In this document: piece after piece, positions 7,703-17,192 of the stretch
Position numbering within the stretch: the first letter of the stretch is position 1
Layout: each line of letters begins with the position of its first letter
From: Phycisphaerae bacterium
Lineage (GTDB): Bacteria > Planctomycetota > Phycisphaerae > UBA1845
NCBI GenBank assembly: GCA_029260215.1
Contig: JAJDDQ010000039.1
Coordinates: 174,313 to 238,312 of the forward strand
DNA length: 64,000 bases
Direction of reading: 5' to 3'
Made by a program: the position numbers and the translations under genes
Notes under the pieces: generated by a model
The model's database searches: none
What the model saw: only the letters and a program-made list of their open reading frames with translations
Told to the model about the DNA's origin: nothing

Positions 7703-8908
7703 TCAACCGGCGACGCTGGCGGCCATCACGTCGGCGCTCCCGGAAACGATTCGTTCCATGACCTCAGCCGAGGGCTTGGCATCGAGATGTATCAACGCGC
7801 ATGCAGCGTGATCGCCCTCCAAAAGCACGTTATTCATCTCCTCAACATTGATGCCCGTCTGACTCAGCTCGTTCAGAACGCGTGCGAGAACTCCGGGCTT
7901 GTTGATGTGGCGAACTTTGAGGCAGCAGGCCGGCGACTCGTCCTCGCGGAGATTTACGCAATTCGGAACCTGCCCGGTCCGTAGATAAGCCTCCACGATA
8001 CGCACCGTTTCGGACGCGATGGCGTTTTGGGCCTGATCCGTCGAGGCACCGATGTGATGCGTCCCGCAGGCGACGTATTTGCCCTGCATAACCGCTGGTG
8101 CGAATTCCCCCTTCCCGCTGCCCGGTTCGCCGGGGTAAACGTCCAGACCGACCCGCCACTGACGCTCCGCTGCCAGCCGATGCAACGCGACGTAGTCCAA
8201 AACCTCCGCCCGGGATGTGTTGATCACGAAACTCCCCTCTCGGAGGTGGCTAAGCACGTTTTCACCGATCATGCCCCGCGTTTCGGACGTCAAAGCGAGG
8301 TGGATCGAGAGAATGTCGCAGGCCTCCGCGACGGCGGCTGGCTCGGCGCAGAATTCCACACCCAGCGAAGCCGCGGTTTCAGGCGTCAGGGAGCGACTCC
8401 ACGCGACGACCTTCATCTCGAAGGATCGCGCCAGGCGGGCGACGGATTTTCCAATCTCGCCCAGTCCGATAACGCCGAGTGTTCGGCCCTTCAAACCACG
8501 GGCGACGGCGTATTGAGCTTTGTTCCACAGGCCGGAGCACAGGTCGTTCGTGCCCTCAACGATTCGCCGATCAAGGGTGAGAATGAGACCGAATGCCAGT
8601 TCCGCTACCGCGATCGCGTTTTTTCCGGGGCAGTTGGCCACAAAAACACCGTGCTTGGAGGCGGCTTCCACGTCGATGGAGTTGTAGCCCGCCCCAGCGC
8701 GCACGATCAGGCCCAATGAATCGCCGGCGGTAATCGCGTCGGCGGCGACTTTGGTTCCGCGCACAATCAGTATCTGGCAGCCCGATGCCTTGACCGCGTC
8801 GCGTAGGGTGTCACCAGCCAGCGCTGGTTCGTGCTGAACTTCACACCCACAATTGCTCAGAGCGTCGCCGCCCCAGGATTGAAACTTGTCGGCGATGAGT
8901 ACCTTCAT
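7703..8908 (-). CDS. serA: D-3-phosphoglycerate dehydrogenase
   Basis: 401 aa; catalyses the first step of serine synthesis, NAD-dependent oxidation of 3-phosphoglycerate. SD GAGGG precedes ATG. The NAD-binding Rossmann motif is GVIGLGEIG (about residue 145). The catalytic Arg is in INTSRAEVLD, the Glu in LDVYPGEP, and the His in THHIGAST (THH replaces the usual TPH). The last 70 residues (VRHINKPGVLARVLNEL, then INVEEMNN) form an ACT domain of the E. coli SerA type, for serine feedback. There is no intervening allosteric substrate-binding domain. It appears to be transcribed alone. Confidence 0.93.
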   Translation of the reverse strand: MKVLIADKFQSWGGDALSNCGCEVQHEPALAGDTLRDAVKASGCQILIVRGTKVAADAITAGDSLGLIVRAGAGYNSIDVEAASKHGVFVANCPGKNAIAVAELAFGLILTLDRRIVEGTNDLCSGLWNKAQYAVARGLKGRTLGVIGLGEIGKSVARLARSFEMKVVAWSRSLTPETAASLGVEFCAEPAAVAEACDILSIHLALTSETRGMIGENVLSHLREGSFVINTSRAEVLDYVALHRLAAERQWRVGLDVYPGEPGSGKGEFAPAVMQGKYVACGTHHIGASTDQAQNAIASETVRIVEAYLRTGQVPNCVNLREDESPACCLKVRHINKPGVLARVLNELSQTGINVEEMNNVLLEGDHAACALIHLDAKPSAEVMERIVSGSADVMAASVAG

Positions 8909-9127
8909 GAGTTGCCCTCGTCTGTGAACCCGGCGGACCGGATCGGAAAACCTGCCCTCGAAATCGGCTTCGACCGCCTATGTTGGCCAAGCACGGGTCG
9001 GGCGTCAATGACGTGTCAGCGATCACTCAAACCCAGCCATCTATAGTCACTTCAAAACCAGCCAATTTGAGCGGAAGGAGGTTCGCCGATCAGGCTTACC
9101 AGCGCACAACGCGTTGGAGGTTGGATC

Positions 9128-9202
9128 ATGGCGAACGTGCTCGGAATGACGGATCAGACGGCAATTATCGCACTATGGCAACGCGGCAGCACTTCGGGAT
9201 AA
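9128..9202 (+). pseudogene. 24-codon frame resembling the N-terminus of IS21 IstA
   Basis: GGAGG (9116-9120) precedes ATG 9128. The product starts MANVLGMTDQTAIIALW, close to the usual start of IS21-family IstA transposases (MANVL, then a short helix). The frame ends at a TAA that lies exactly in the loop of the hairpin 9183-9218. It is either a transposase relic fused by chance to a hairpin, or a tiny leader-type ORF. The call is weak because only about 20 residues can be compared. Confidence 0.3.
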
Positions 9203-9222
9203 CCCGAAGTGCTGCCGCTTTT
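9183..9222 (+). terminator. Strong rho-independent terminator
   Basis: A 16-bp perfect stem (9183-9198 with 9203-9218), ATAA loop and TTTT on the plus strand. It lies 36 bp beyond the cusA stop, so the stem could also end that minus-strand operon, although the U-tract is on the plus side. Confidence 0.75.
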
Positions 9223-9254
9223 GAGTAACGCTTTGGAAGGGAAACCCAAACCCC

Positions 9255-12200
9255 TTATGCATTGACCTCGCGCCGTTTCACCTTGAATCGAATTTCCTGA
9301 TACATGCAGAATAGTACGGGGACGACGAGCATCGTAATCACCTCGATCGTCATGCCGCCGAACGACGGGATGGCCATCGGAACCATGATATCCGATCCGC
9401 GCCCGCTCGACGTAAGGACCGGCAGCAATGCCAAAATCGTCGTGGCAGTCGTCATCAAACAAGGCCTAATCCTGCGCTTGCCCGCAATCAGGGTCGCCTC
9501 CCGAATCTCTTTGATGTTTTGGGGAGTGCGATTTGCGAAGGAGTCCTTCAAATAGGTCGCGATGACAACACCATCGTCCGAAGCGATACCAAAGAGTGCA
9601 AGAAAACCCACCCAGATAGCCACACTCAAGTTGATGGGATGAGCCTGAAACAGCTCGCGCAGGCTCGTGCCGAATACATTCCAATCAAGGAACCACGGCT
9701 GCGAGTAAAACCAGATCATGATAAACCCGCCCGACCAGGCCACGATGATGCCGGTAAAGACCAGGCTGGTCGTCACCACGGATTTGAACTGCATGTACAG
9801 AATCATGAAAATAATGAACAATGCCAACGGCAGCACGACCATCAGCTTCTTCTCCGACCGCACCTGGTTTTCATAGGTACCCGCAAAAGCGAAGCTGACG
9901 CCGGCCGGCATCACGAGTTCACCGGAATCGATCTTCTCGTTGAGAAACGCTTGGGCCTGCTCAACCACATCCACCTCGGCGTACCCCGGCTTCATGTCGA
10001 AAAGAACATACCCGATCAGAAAAGTGTCCTCGCTCTTGATGACCTGCGGGCCGCGAACGTAGTCGATTTTCGCCAACTGAATCAACGGAATCTGCGCACC
10101 ACCCGGCGCGGGCACCAAAATTCTGTCCAACGACTCGATGCTGTCACGCAGTTCGCGCAAATAACGCACACGGACCGGGTACCGCTCGCGCCCTTCGACG
10201 GTCGTCGTGATGCGCCGACCGCCAATCGCAACTTCGACGACATCCTGCACTTGGCGCAGCTTGATTCCGTAGCGTGCGATGGCATTGCGGTCGATGTCAA
10301 TCTCAAGGTACGGCTTACCGATAATTCGGTCCGCAACCACAGCTTGAGCTTCGATGGAGGGAACTTGCTTGAGCAGTTCCTCAATCTTCAGGCAGACCTT
10401 GTCAAGCACTTCGAGATTGGGGCCCTTAACCTTCACACCCATCGGTGCCCGCATCCCGCTTTGGAGCATGACAATTCGCGCGGCGATGGGCTGCAACTTC
10501 GGCGCAGAGGTCGTCCCTGGAATCTTGCCCGCCTGCACGATCAAGTCCCAAATATCGTTGGGTTTTCTAACCCCAGGCCAAGCCTCACGCCCGGGGTTGA
10601 GTTCTGGATCAAGCGCCAGCCGCCATTGTCGAAACGGCATCCCGCCCGACTCTTCGATCAGCGCACCGTCGTCGTCACGAGCGAACTTGCCCTGAACGAA
10701 ATACGGTTGCCCGTCCGCCGAAGGTACCGGATTCCCGTCCTTGTCCCGAAACAGATCGACCTCGGATTCATCGTAACGAAACTCCATGCGATGCCCCGCA
10801 TGGTCTGTCATGTATTGCGGATGATAGTTGATGACCGTTTCGATCATGGACAACGGAGCGGGATCGAGCGGGCTTTCGACTCTCCCAAGCTTGCCCACTG
10901 CCAACTCAACCTCCGGCACCTGGTTAAAGGAGATATCCTGCTTCTGCAAGACATCAATCACCTCGCCGATGGAAGCATGCGGCATGGTGACCGGCATGTA
11001 GAGATAGGAGCCTTCGTCGAGCGGCGGCATGAACTCTTTGCCCAGCCCAGGGAATTTCCCAGCGAGATAGGTAGCTGGTTCCGACTCCCGCACTGTCGGA
11101 GGCATCCAATCGAACAAATCGTCAAACCCACGCCAGACCATTCCCCCCGCGATGACAATCATCGCCGGCAGGATGAGAAACGTCCCCTTGTGATCCAGCG
11201 CCCACCTCAGAATGTACGGATACGCCGCCTGGAATAACTGAAACAGCAGCAGCAACCCGCCAATAGTTCCACCCACGAGAATGGCGTTTCGCCACAAACC
11301 CTTCTCCGGGCCGATCGGCAGCCACGACTGCGTCAGCAGGAGCAGGACCGCACCCACCACAACCGCATTCGCCAGCAACGGCCCCAGCTTCCGAAGAATC
11401 GAGGGCAACATCGGCTCGAATGAACCGTACGCCCCAATCACCACGAGCATCACCCCAGGCCACCACCAACCGTAGCCGAAGGCAAACACAACGCCCACGA
11501 TCGCCAACAACGGGTAGAAAAGCCACATCAGACTCCGGCGTCCCTTGCGGCTTTGAACGAATAGAATATGGGCTGCGGGCGGGATAATCGTGAGTGCCAC
11601 AATCACAGACGCAACCAACGCATAGGTCTTCGTAAACGCCAATGGCCGAAACAGCTTTCCCTCCGCCGCCTCCATTGTGAAGACCGGCAGAAAACTCACG
11701 ACCGTCGTCGAAACCGCTGTTAAAATCGCACTTCCGACTTCACTTGTCGCTTCATAGATAACTTCAAGACGGTTCGCTTCAGGATCGGCTTCGTCCAGAT
11801 GCTTGAGGATGTTTTCACAAACGATAATCCCCATATCGACAATCGTACCGATGGCTATGGCAATTCCAGAGAGTGCTACAATATTGGCATCCACACCGGT
11901 CGTACGCATCCCGATGAAGCACATCAAGACCGCCAACGGCAGCAGCCCCGAAATCAGGATCGAGCTGCGCAGGTGGCGCACCATCACAACGACCACAATA
12001 ATCGTCACGAGAATTTGCTGGAGCAGTGCATCGCTAAGCGTGCCCAATGTCTCATAGATCAAGCCTGTGCGATCATAGAACGGCACGACCTTGACCTGGC
12101 TAACCGTCCCGTCAGCCAACGTCTTCTTGGGCAGCCCGGGCGAAATCTCCTCGATCATCGCCTTCACGTTTTTGATCGCCGCCAGCGGATTTTCGCCGTA

Positions 12201-13169
12201 GCGAACAACAACAACCCCACCGACCGCCTCTGCACCGGCCTTATCCAGAACACCGCGCCGAAGCCCAGGCCCCAGTGTCACGTTCGCGACATTGCGAACA
12301 TAGATAGGTACATTGTCATTGACCTTGATGACCGCGTCTTCAACGTCTTCAAGGCTCTCCACGAACCCCAAGCCGCGAATAATGTATTCAACGCGATTGA
12401 CCTCGATCGTTCGGGCACCGACATCCACGTTGGACATCTTGACGGCCATGAAAACTTCTTCCAGCGTCACCCCAAAGGCACGCATCGCGTCCGGATCCAC
12501 ATCAACCTGATACTCCCGAACGTAGCCTCCAATAGAAGCCACTTCGGAAACACCGTGGGCCGAAAGCAGAGAATAGCGCACATACCAGTCCTGAATCGTG
12601 CGAAGTTCGTCAAGCCCCCATCCGCCCGTCGGGTTGCCGTCCTCGTCCTGTCCTTCGAGCGTGTACCAGTAGACCTGCCCCAACGCAGTCGCATCGGGTC
12701 CAAGCGCCGGCTGCACATCTTCCGGAAGTGTGCCAGCCGGCAAACTGCTCATCTTTTCCAGAACACGAGACCGCGACCAGTAAAACTCCACGTCGTCATC
12801 AAAGATGATGTAGATCAATGAGAACCCGAACAGAGAGTAACTGCGGATGGTCTTGACCCCGGGAATCCCCAACAGTGATACCGTCAGCGGATAGCCGATT
12901 TGATCCTCAACATCCTGCGGTGATCGCCCCATCCACTCCGTAAAGACGATCTGCTGGTTCTCGCCAATGTCCGGGATCGCATCGACCGGCATGGGGTCGC
13001 GCGGCAGACCGCCCAAATCCCAGTCGAACGGGGCCGACATCAACCCCCAGCCGACAGTGAACATCATGAAGAGAAAGACAACCAGCTTGTTCTCGATGCA
13101 AAACCGAATGGTCTTGTCGATCAAGCCTGGCTGTGATGGCGGGTGCTCCTGCGGACTAACCCCGGTCAT
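9255..13169 (-). CDS. CusA/CzcA-type heavy-metal RND efflux pump with extra membrane block
   Basis: 1304 aa. Start set at ATG 13169 because AGGAGGT lies 7 nt upstream; it overlaps the end of the adaptor gene by 14 bp. Proton-driven inner-membrane pump of the HME-RND family exporting Cu/Ag or divalent metals. N-terminal TM1 (FCIENKLVVFLFMMF), then PMPVDAIPDIGENQQIVFTEW and LLGIPGVKTIRSYS, are hallmark stretches. TM4 carries AIGTIVDMGIIVCENI with the essential Asp. Two oddities are a block of about 120 aa with several extra hydrophobic segments between TM6 and TM7 (about 11190-11560), and a charged periplasmic insertion (about 10600-10810); the usual family length is 1030-1060 aa. Third gene of the operon after the outer-membrane factor and the adaptor. 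The exact metal cannot be read from sequence. Confidence 0.92.
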   Translation of the reverse strand: MTGVSPQEHPPSQPGLIDKTIRFCIENKLVVFLFMMFTVGWGLMSAPFDWDLGGLPRDPMPVDAIPDIGENQQIVFTEWMGRSPQDVEDQIGYPLTVSLLGIPGVKTIRSYSLFGFSLIYIIFDDDVEFYWSRSRVLEKMSSLPAGTLPEDVQPALGPDATALGQVYWYTLEGQDEDGNPTGGWGLDELRTIQDWYVRYSLLSAHGVSEVASIGGYVREYQVDVDPDAMRAFGVTLEEVFMAVKMSNVDVGARTIEVNRVEYIIRGLGFVESLEDVEDAVIKVNDNVPIYVRNVANVTLGPGLRRGVLDKAGAEAVGGVVVVRYGENPLAAIKNVKAMIEEISPGLPKKTLADGTVSQVKVVPFYDRTGLIYETLGTLSDALLQQILVTIIVVVVMVRHLRSSILISGLLPLAVLMCFIGMRTTGVDANIVALSGIAIAIGTIVDMGIIVCENILKHLDEADPEANRLEVIYEATSEVGSAILTAVSTTVVSFLPVFTMEAAEGKLFRPLAFTKTYALVASVIVALTIIPPAAHILFVQSRKGRRSLMWLFYPLLAIVGVVFAFGYGWWWPGVMLVVIGAYGSFEPMLPSILRKLGPLLANAVVVGAVLLLLTQSWLPIGPEKGLWRNAILVGGTIGGLLLLFQLFQAAYPYILRWALDHKGTFLILPAMIVIAGGMVWRGFDDLFDWMPPTVRESEPATYLAGKFPGLGKEFMPPLDEGSYLYMPVTMPHASIGEVIDVLQKQDISFNQVPEVELAVGKLGRVESPLDPAPLSMIETVINYHPQYMTDHAGHRMEFRYDESEVDLFRDKDGNPVPSADGQPYFVQGKFARDDDGALIEESGGMPFRQWRLALDPELNPGREAWPGVRKPNDIWDLIVQAGKIPGTTSAPKLQPIAARIVMLQSGMRAPMGVKVKGPNLEVLDKVCLKIEELLKQVPSIEAQAVVADRIIGKPYLEIDIDRNAIARYGIKLRQVQDVVEVAIGGRRITTTVEGRERYPVRVRYLRELRDSIESLDRILVPAPGGAQIPLIQLAKIDYVRGPQVIKSEDTFLIGYVLFDMKPGYAEVDVVEQAQAFLNEKIDSGELVMPAGVSFAFAGTYENQVRSEKKLMVVLPLALFIIFMILYMQFKSVVTTSLVFTGIIVAWSGGFIMIWFYSQPWFLDWNVFGTSLRELFQAHPINLSVAIWVGFLALFGIASDDGVVIATYLKDSFANRTPQNIKEIREATLIAGKRRIRPCLMTTATTILALLPVLTSSGRGSDIMVPMAIPSFGGMTIEVITMLVVPVLFCMYQEIRFKVKRREVNA

Positions 13170-15339
13170 CGCTCGCACCTCCTGTCGAACGCTTCCCAAT
13201 GGTTTCCTTCTTCACGCCGCAACGAAACATCGCACTGCCAAAATAGGGATTCTCAGTCTTGTCCTTCACCTGTAACCAATCTCCGCCGCGATCACCGAAT
13301 GCCATGGGACAGTGGTACCGGTAAACCGTCTCTTGAGCATCACCGTAACACTTAGCCGCCACAATCATCGATTCGGAAAGCAGAGCGAAAGCCGCACGAG
13401 CCTTTTGAATGTCGGCCGATCCGGCAATCTTGCCCGCCGACTTCGCCATCCCTTCCGACTCTTTCATCCATGCGATATGCGCCAAGCCAGCCAACATGCT
13501 CATATCCACGTCGGCAATCGCCGCACGCAATTCCTTGGCAGCGTCCTGCGCCTGCCCGAGTTCGTCGTGACTGAGCGCGTTTTGAGCTTTCAAATACGCC
13601 GCAAGCACCGGGTTGAATTCGTTCGCAAACTCCGGCGGGATATTCAATTTCAACCCTTCCGGCATATCCATGTCTTCCCTTGGCGATGGCATTTCGCCGC
13701 CGGCATGCTGATGTTGCTCATGCCCTTCTTCGTCGGACGGCATGGGTTGACCAGCGTCGGGACTCATCATGCTGGGCTTGGCCATGATCTGTATCGCACT
13801 GTCGATCTTGAAGTTGCCACTGACCACAACGCGCTCCCGCTCCTCAAGACCCTCAAACACGATATAGTAGTCGCCCACCCTCGGGCCAAGTCGAATTTCG
13901 CGCCCCTGATATCTCCCCGGTTCACCCGGTACTTCAAGGTAAACCAACGCACGCTTGCCCGTAATCAACGGCGCGGACGCGGGAATCACCAGCGGCATTT
14001 CGACATCGCCGGTCTCTATCGAAACGAATCCGAGCGACTCAGTGCGCACCAAAGGCATACCGCACCGATCGCAGTCACCAGCTTCGTCTTTGACAATCTC
14101 CGGATGCATGGGACACATCCACTTGCCCGCGAGTTCCGCATCCACCACGCGCCCCCCCGCCGCCACTTCCGAATGAGCGACAGCCCGCACAAACATCTCC
14201 GGCTTGAGACGACCATCCGGGTTATCCACGTTGACTCTGACCTTCACCGTCCGCGTTTTCGCGTTAAGTACGGGCGAGATAAACGACACTGTGCCCGTGA
14301 AAATATCCCCGGGATAAGCCTCGGTCTCGAATTCCACCGTCTGACCGTAGCGAAGCCAAGCAAGGTCAGACTCGTACGCATCCAGCTTGACCCAAAGATG
14401 CGACAGATCGGCAATCGTATAGATACGCGTGCCGGTCTTTACATAACTTCCTTCGAGCAAATTCTTGTGTATGACAATGCCGCCCATAGGAGCGTAGATC
14501 GTCATGTAGTCCGACGCAGTGCCTCGCTTCTCGATCTCGGCGATCTGTTCGTCCGTCATGCCCCAAAGACGAAACTTGTCCCGGATGTCGTCCACCCACG
14601 CACCGACGCGCTCATTGACGATAGACTTCTCGCCGCTCTTGATTGATTCGCTCCGCCCCAACGCTTCGAGGAGCTCGGTCTGGGCAGTCGACAACTCAGG
14701 GCTGTACAGGTAGACCATGTGGTCGCCCTTCTTGACGGGGACTCCTGTATAGTCCACATACAAACGATCGAGGCGACCCGGCACCCAAGCTGTAATGTAG
14801 CCCAGCCGAGTTTCGTCGTAGTCAACCTTACCGACCATGCGAATCACAGCCGACACGGTCTTCCGCGTGACGGGGACCGCTTCAACCTCCGCCAGTTTTT
14901 GTGCCGTGGGAGACAGTGTCAGCGTGCGTGGATTGCCGTCATCCCCGCCCGAGTCCTCCACTTCCACCATCTCCATACCACAAATGGGGCAGTCCCCGGG
15001 CATCGACATCGGCGGAACACAAAACATCGAGCAGGCGTACTTCGGTTCCTTTTTCTTGGCGGTCTTGGATCCCGAGCCCCCCTCGACACGGACCAGATCC
15101 ATGCCGCACAAAGGGCATTTCCCCGGCTGCGGCAGGCGGATCTGCGGATGCATCGAGCAGGTCCATATCTCCTCCTGTGCTTCTTCGGCGGAACTGTCCA
15201 TGCCAGCCATCCCGGAAGCGGGAGGAGCCGTGCTGACCATACCCTTGAACGTGTAACCGAGTACGAATACGACAAGCACGATAGCCAGCGTCGGAGTTTT
15301 CGAAGCGATGGCCAGCGCCTGTTGGGCGGCGGATTTCAT
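13156..15339 (-). CDS. CusB-like periplasmic adaptor with three metal-binding HMBD motifs and DUF3347 tail
   Basis: 727 aa. The ATG overlaps the upstream stop (ATGA), with SD AAGGAAC. An N-terminal membrane anchor (residues 15-32) is followed by two zinc-ribbon-like heavy-metal-binding domains: WTCSMHP with CPLCGMDLV, and YACSMFC with CPICGMEMV. The membrane-fusion core follows (barrel-sandwich, LWVKLDAYESDL, RTVKVRVNVDNPDG). A third metal motif, WMCPMHP with CDRCGMPLV, interrupts the distal part. The C-terminal 150 residues match the DUF3347/CusB-associated domain, with late Cys residues in YHCPMAFGDRGGDWLQ. The adaptor bridges the RND pump and the outer-membrane channel and delivers metal. 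Three HMBD units in one adaptor is more than the usual one or two. Confidence 0.92.
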   Translation of the reverse strand: MKSAAQQALAIASKTPTLAIVLVVFVLGYTFKGMVSTAPPASGMAGMDSSAEEAQEEIWTCSMHPQIRLPQPGKCPLCGMDLVRVEGGSGSKTAKKKEPKYACSMFCVPPMSMPGDCPICGMEMVEVEDSGGDDGNPRTLTLSPTAQKLAEVEAVPVTRKTVSAVIRMVGKVDYDETRLGYITAWVPGRLDRLYVDYTGVPVKKGDHMVYLYSPELSTAQTELLEALGRSESIKSGEKSIVNERVGAWVDDIRDKFRLWGMTDEQIAEIEKRGTASDYMTIYAPMGGIVIHKNLLEGSYVKTGTRIYTIADLSHLWVKLDAYESDLAWLRYGQTVEFETEAYPGDIFTGTVSFISPVLNAKTRTVKVRVNVDNPDGRLKPEMFVRAVAHSEVAAGGRVVDAELAGKWMCPMHPEIVKDEAGDCDRCGMPLVRTESLGFVSIETGDVEMPLVIPASAPLITGKRALVYLEVPGEPGRYQGREIRLGPRVGDYYIVFEGLEERERVVVSGNFKIDSAIQIMAKPSMMSPDAGQPMPSDEEGHEQHQHAGGEMPSPREDMDMPEGLKLNIPPEFANEFNPVLAAYLKAQNALSHDELGQAQDAAKELRAAIADVDMSMLAGLAHIAWMKESEGMAKSAGKIAGSADIQKARAAFALLSESMIVAAKCYGDAQETVYRYHCPMAFGDRGGDWLQVKDKTENPYFGSAMFRCGVKKETIGKRSTGGASDDRG

Positions 15340-16919
15340 GGTTGGTTCGTTCCTTCTTCAGGCTGTCTGGGTTCGGCAGACGCTTCCGTGTCGCGAGGCA
15401 TCACGCGACCGACAATCATTTCAAGTTCCGACAACCGCTGAGCGCGGTTGGCCAACGCCCGTTCAAACGAGAGTTCGAATTCCAGCAGAGAGCGCTCCGC
15501 ATCCACAAGGTCAAGAAAACTCGTGGAACCAGCCCGGAAGGCTGTCTCTGTCGAGCGAATCGACTCCCTGGCCTTGGGAATCAACACGTCACGGTACAAC
15601 GATATCTTCCGCTCAGCGTCGCGAAACCCGTACAGCGTTCGCTGCACGGACGACGTCAACGAATTCTCCTGCTGAGTCCGCGATCTCAACGCCGCCAAAT
15701 AGCGCGCACGCGCCTCACGCTCGCCGGCTGCGTATTTGCGGTGCCAAATGGGGATGTTCATCGACAGCGACACCACCCACACATCCTGCCCACTGTCGCC
15801 GGGACGGTTGCCCGGACGAAGACTTTTGCCGATCGCATAGGCATCGACCAGGTCGCCCATGCCGCCGGCGATCCGGGACGCACTGCGCAAAGCACCTGGG
15901 TTCGAAAAACCCTGAGGATTGGAAGTGACAGAGGAACCGACGTCGGTGTAGTCCACACCGAACGTAATGTCCGGATAGTAATCCTTCTTCGACAACGCAA
16001 CGGCGTGACGTGCTCGCTCGATCTCATGATCGAGGGATTTGAGCACCGGACTGTCCTGCGTCAGCCAAAGCAACACCTCTTCATCCGTGAACAGCGGACG
16101 ATCGTCCGGAATGGAAGAAGGAATAGCCAGCTTCGCGCCGGTCGGTCGGTTGAGCACGGCATTGAGCCTGGCGATCACCGGCACAAGAAAATCGCGAAGC
16201 GAGTTGAGTTGATCCTCAAGCTTACCCAGTTCGACCTGGGCGCGAATAACATCCGGGTGACCCGTCGACGCTGTCTTGTATCGGGCACGCGCGACACTCT
16301 CCAGATACTCCACCAGCTCGAAGTTTTCCTGAACAACGTCGATGGCCTGCCCAAGGTAGTAGTACTCGTAGTAGGCGTCCTTCACCTCGAAGAAAAGCCT
16401 GAGCTTCTCGTTCTCATAACGCTGTCGCGAAACCTCAGCTGCCTCAGCAGCCACGCTGCCACGCAACTTCAGTTTGCCGAACCAGGGAAACGCCTGTGAC
16501 AAACCAAACGCCTGCTTCTGAGGCCCGACACGCGTCTCTACCTCGCGAATGAAGTTGCGATAAGTGAAGCGCGGATCCGGCAGGCTCTCCTCCTGCGGCA
16601 CGCGCTCGAGTGCAGCCTTCCAGAAGTTGAACGCCGCCTCCAAACCGGGGTTGTTCAACGCAGCGTAGGCGAGGTACTCTTCAAGACCTGCCGACTCGTC
16701 CAGCTCGGGAAGCGTTGTTTCCTCTTTCAGACGATGCATCGTTGCGACGGGCAATGGCTCCTGTCGCGCGTCCCATCGCATCGCATCACCGACAGACCGG
16801 GGACGCTCTGCCGAAACGCACGCGCCAATCATCCCGCACAACAACGTAATACAACACACCGCGAACTGCGCGTGTAGACTGACGGCTGCTTTTCTCGCCA
16901 CGTAGGGTCTCCCTGTCAT
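15336..16919 (-). CDS. CusC/TolC-type outer-membrane efflux lipoprotein
   Basis: 527 aa. ATG 16919 is preferred (GAGAG 6 nt upstream); a GTG seven codons upstream is possible. The signal peptide ends in a lipobox-like GMIGAC, so it is probably lipidated. Two OEP repeats follow with long coiled helices (about residues 60-270 and 290-500), typical of TolC-family trimeric channels. The motif QAFPWFGKLKLRG and the second half with ARARYLAALRSRTQ are characteristic of CusC/CzcC relatives. First gene of a three-gene operon with a 4-bp overlap to the adaptor. Together with the next two genes it makes a tripartite metal exporter. Confidence 0.9.
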   Translation of the reverse strand: MTGRPYVARKAAVSLHAQFAVCCITLLCGMIGACVSAERPRSVGDAMRWDARQEPLPVATMHRLKEETTLPELDESAGLEEYLAYAALNNPGLEAAFNFWKAALERVPQEESLPDPRFTYRNFIREVETRVGPQKQAFGLSQAFPWFGKLKLRGSVAAEAAEVSRQRYENEKLRLFFEVKDAYYEYYYLGQAIDVVQENFELVEYLESVARARYKTASTGHPDVIRAQVELGKLEDQLNSLRDFLVPVIARLNAVLNRPTGAKLAIPSSIPDDRPLFTDEEVLLWLTQDSPVLKSLDHEIERARHAVALSKKDYYPDITFGVDYTDVGSSVTSNPQGFSNPGALRSASRIAGGMGDLVDAYAIGKSLRPGNRPGDSGQDVWVVSLSMNIPIWHRKYAAGEREARARYLAALRSRTQQENSLTSSVQRTLYGFRDAERKISLYRDVLIPKARESIRSTETAFRAGSTSFLDLVDAERSLLEFELSFERALANRAQRLSELEMIVGRVMPRDTEASAEPRQPEEGTNQP

Positions 16920-17049
16920 CGGTCTCTCAATACGGAACACGCCATTCCCACAAGCACCATTTTTCGCCCAATTCAGCCGGTTGCGACAGCTTCGTCGCGT
17001 CCTGACAAAATGGTCCGCGCATACCCCCTCGCAAAAGGGGAGAATCTAG

Positions 17050-17084
17050 GAAGATCGGGACAATAGACATCGCCCGATCTTCCC
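17050..17084 (-). terminator. Long hairpin, candidate terminator of YHS-repeat gene
   Basis: GGAAGATCGGG (17050-17060) pairs perfectly with CCCGATCTTCC (17074-17084). A second small hairpin, CCTCTC/GAGAGG, lies at 17101-17116. It is 109 bp past the stop of the gene at 17193 and has only a weak U-tract on the minus strand, so it may instead be a repeat element. Confidence 0.4.
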
Positions 17085-17192
17085 GAAACCTCTCCCAGCC
17101 CCTCTCAAGCGAGAGGTGGAAAAATATGGATCACCAGCCTCACAATCGCCGGGCTGGCATCGCATGCGAAGAAGTGCTTGCCCAATACTTAA

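Larger units (their letters stand above)
8909..9254. other. Intergenic region with IstA-like relic and hairpin
   Basis: 346 bp between cusA and serA. Apart from the short frame at 9128-9202 and the hairpin at 9183-9222, listed separately, nothing is recognisable. Confidence 0.5.

Noticed and set aside
8980-9228. 82-aa plus-strand frame
   Set aside because: It reads through the strong hairpin at 9183-9218 and has no SD; the shorter frame at 9128 is the better-supported reading.
9519-11237. 572-aa plus-strand frame
   Set aside because: Antisense to the RND pump, which has complete family motifs; composition is typical of a GC-rich shadow.
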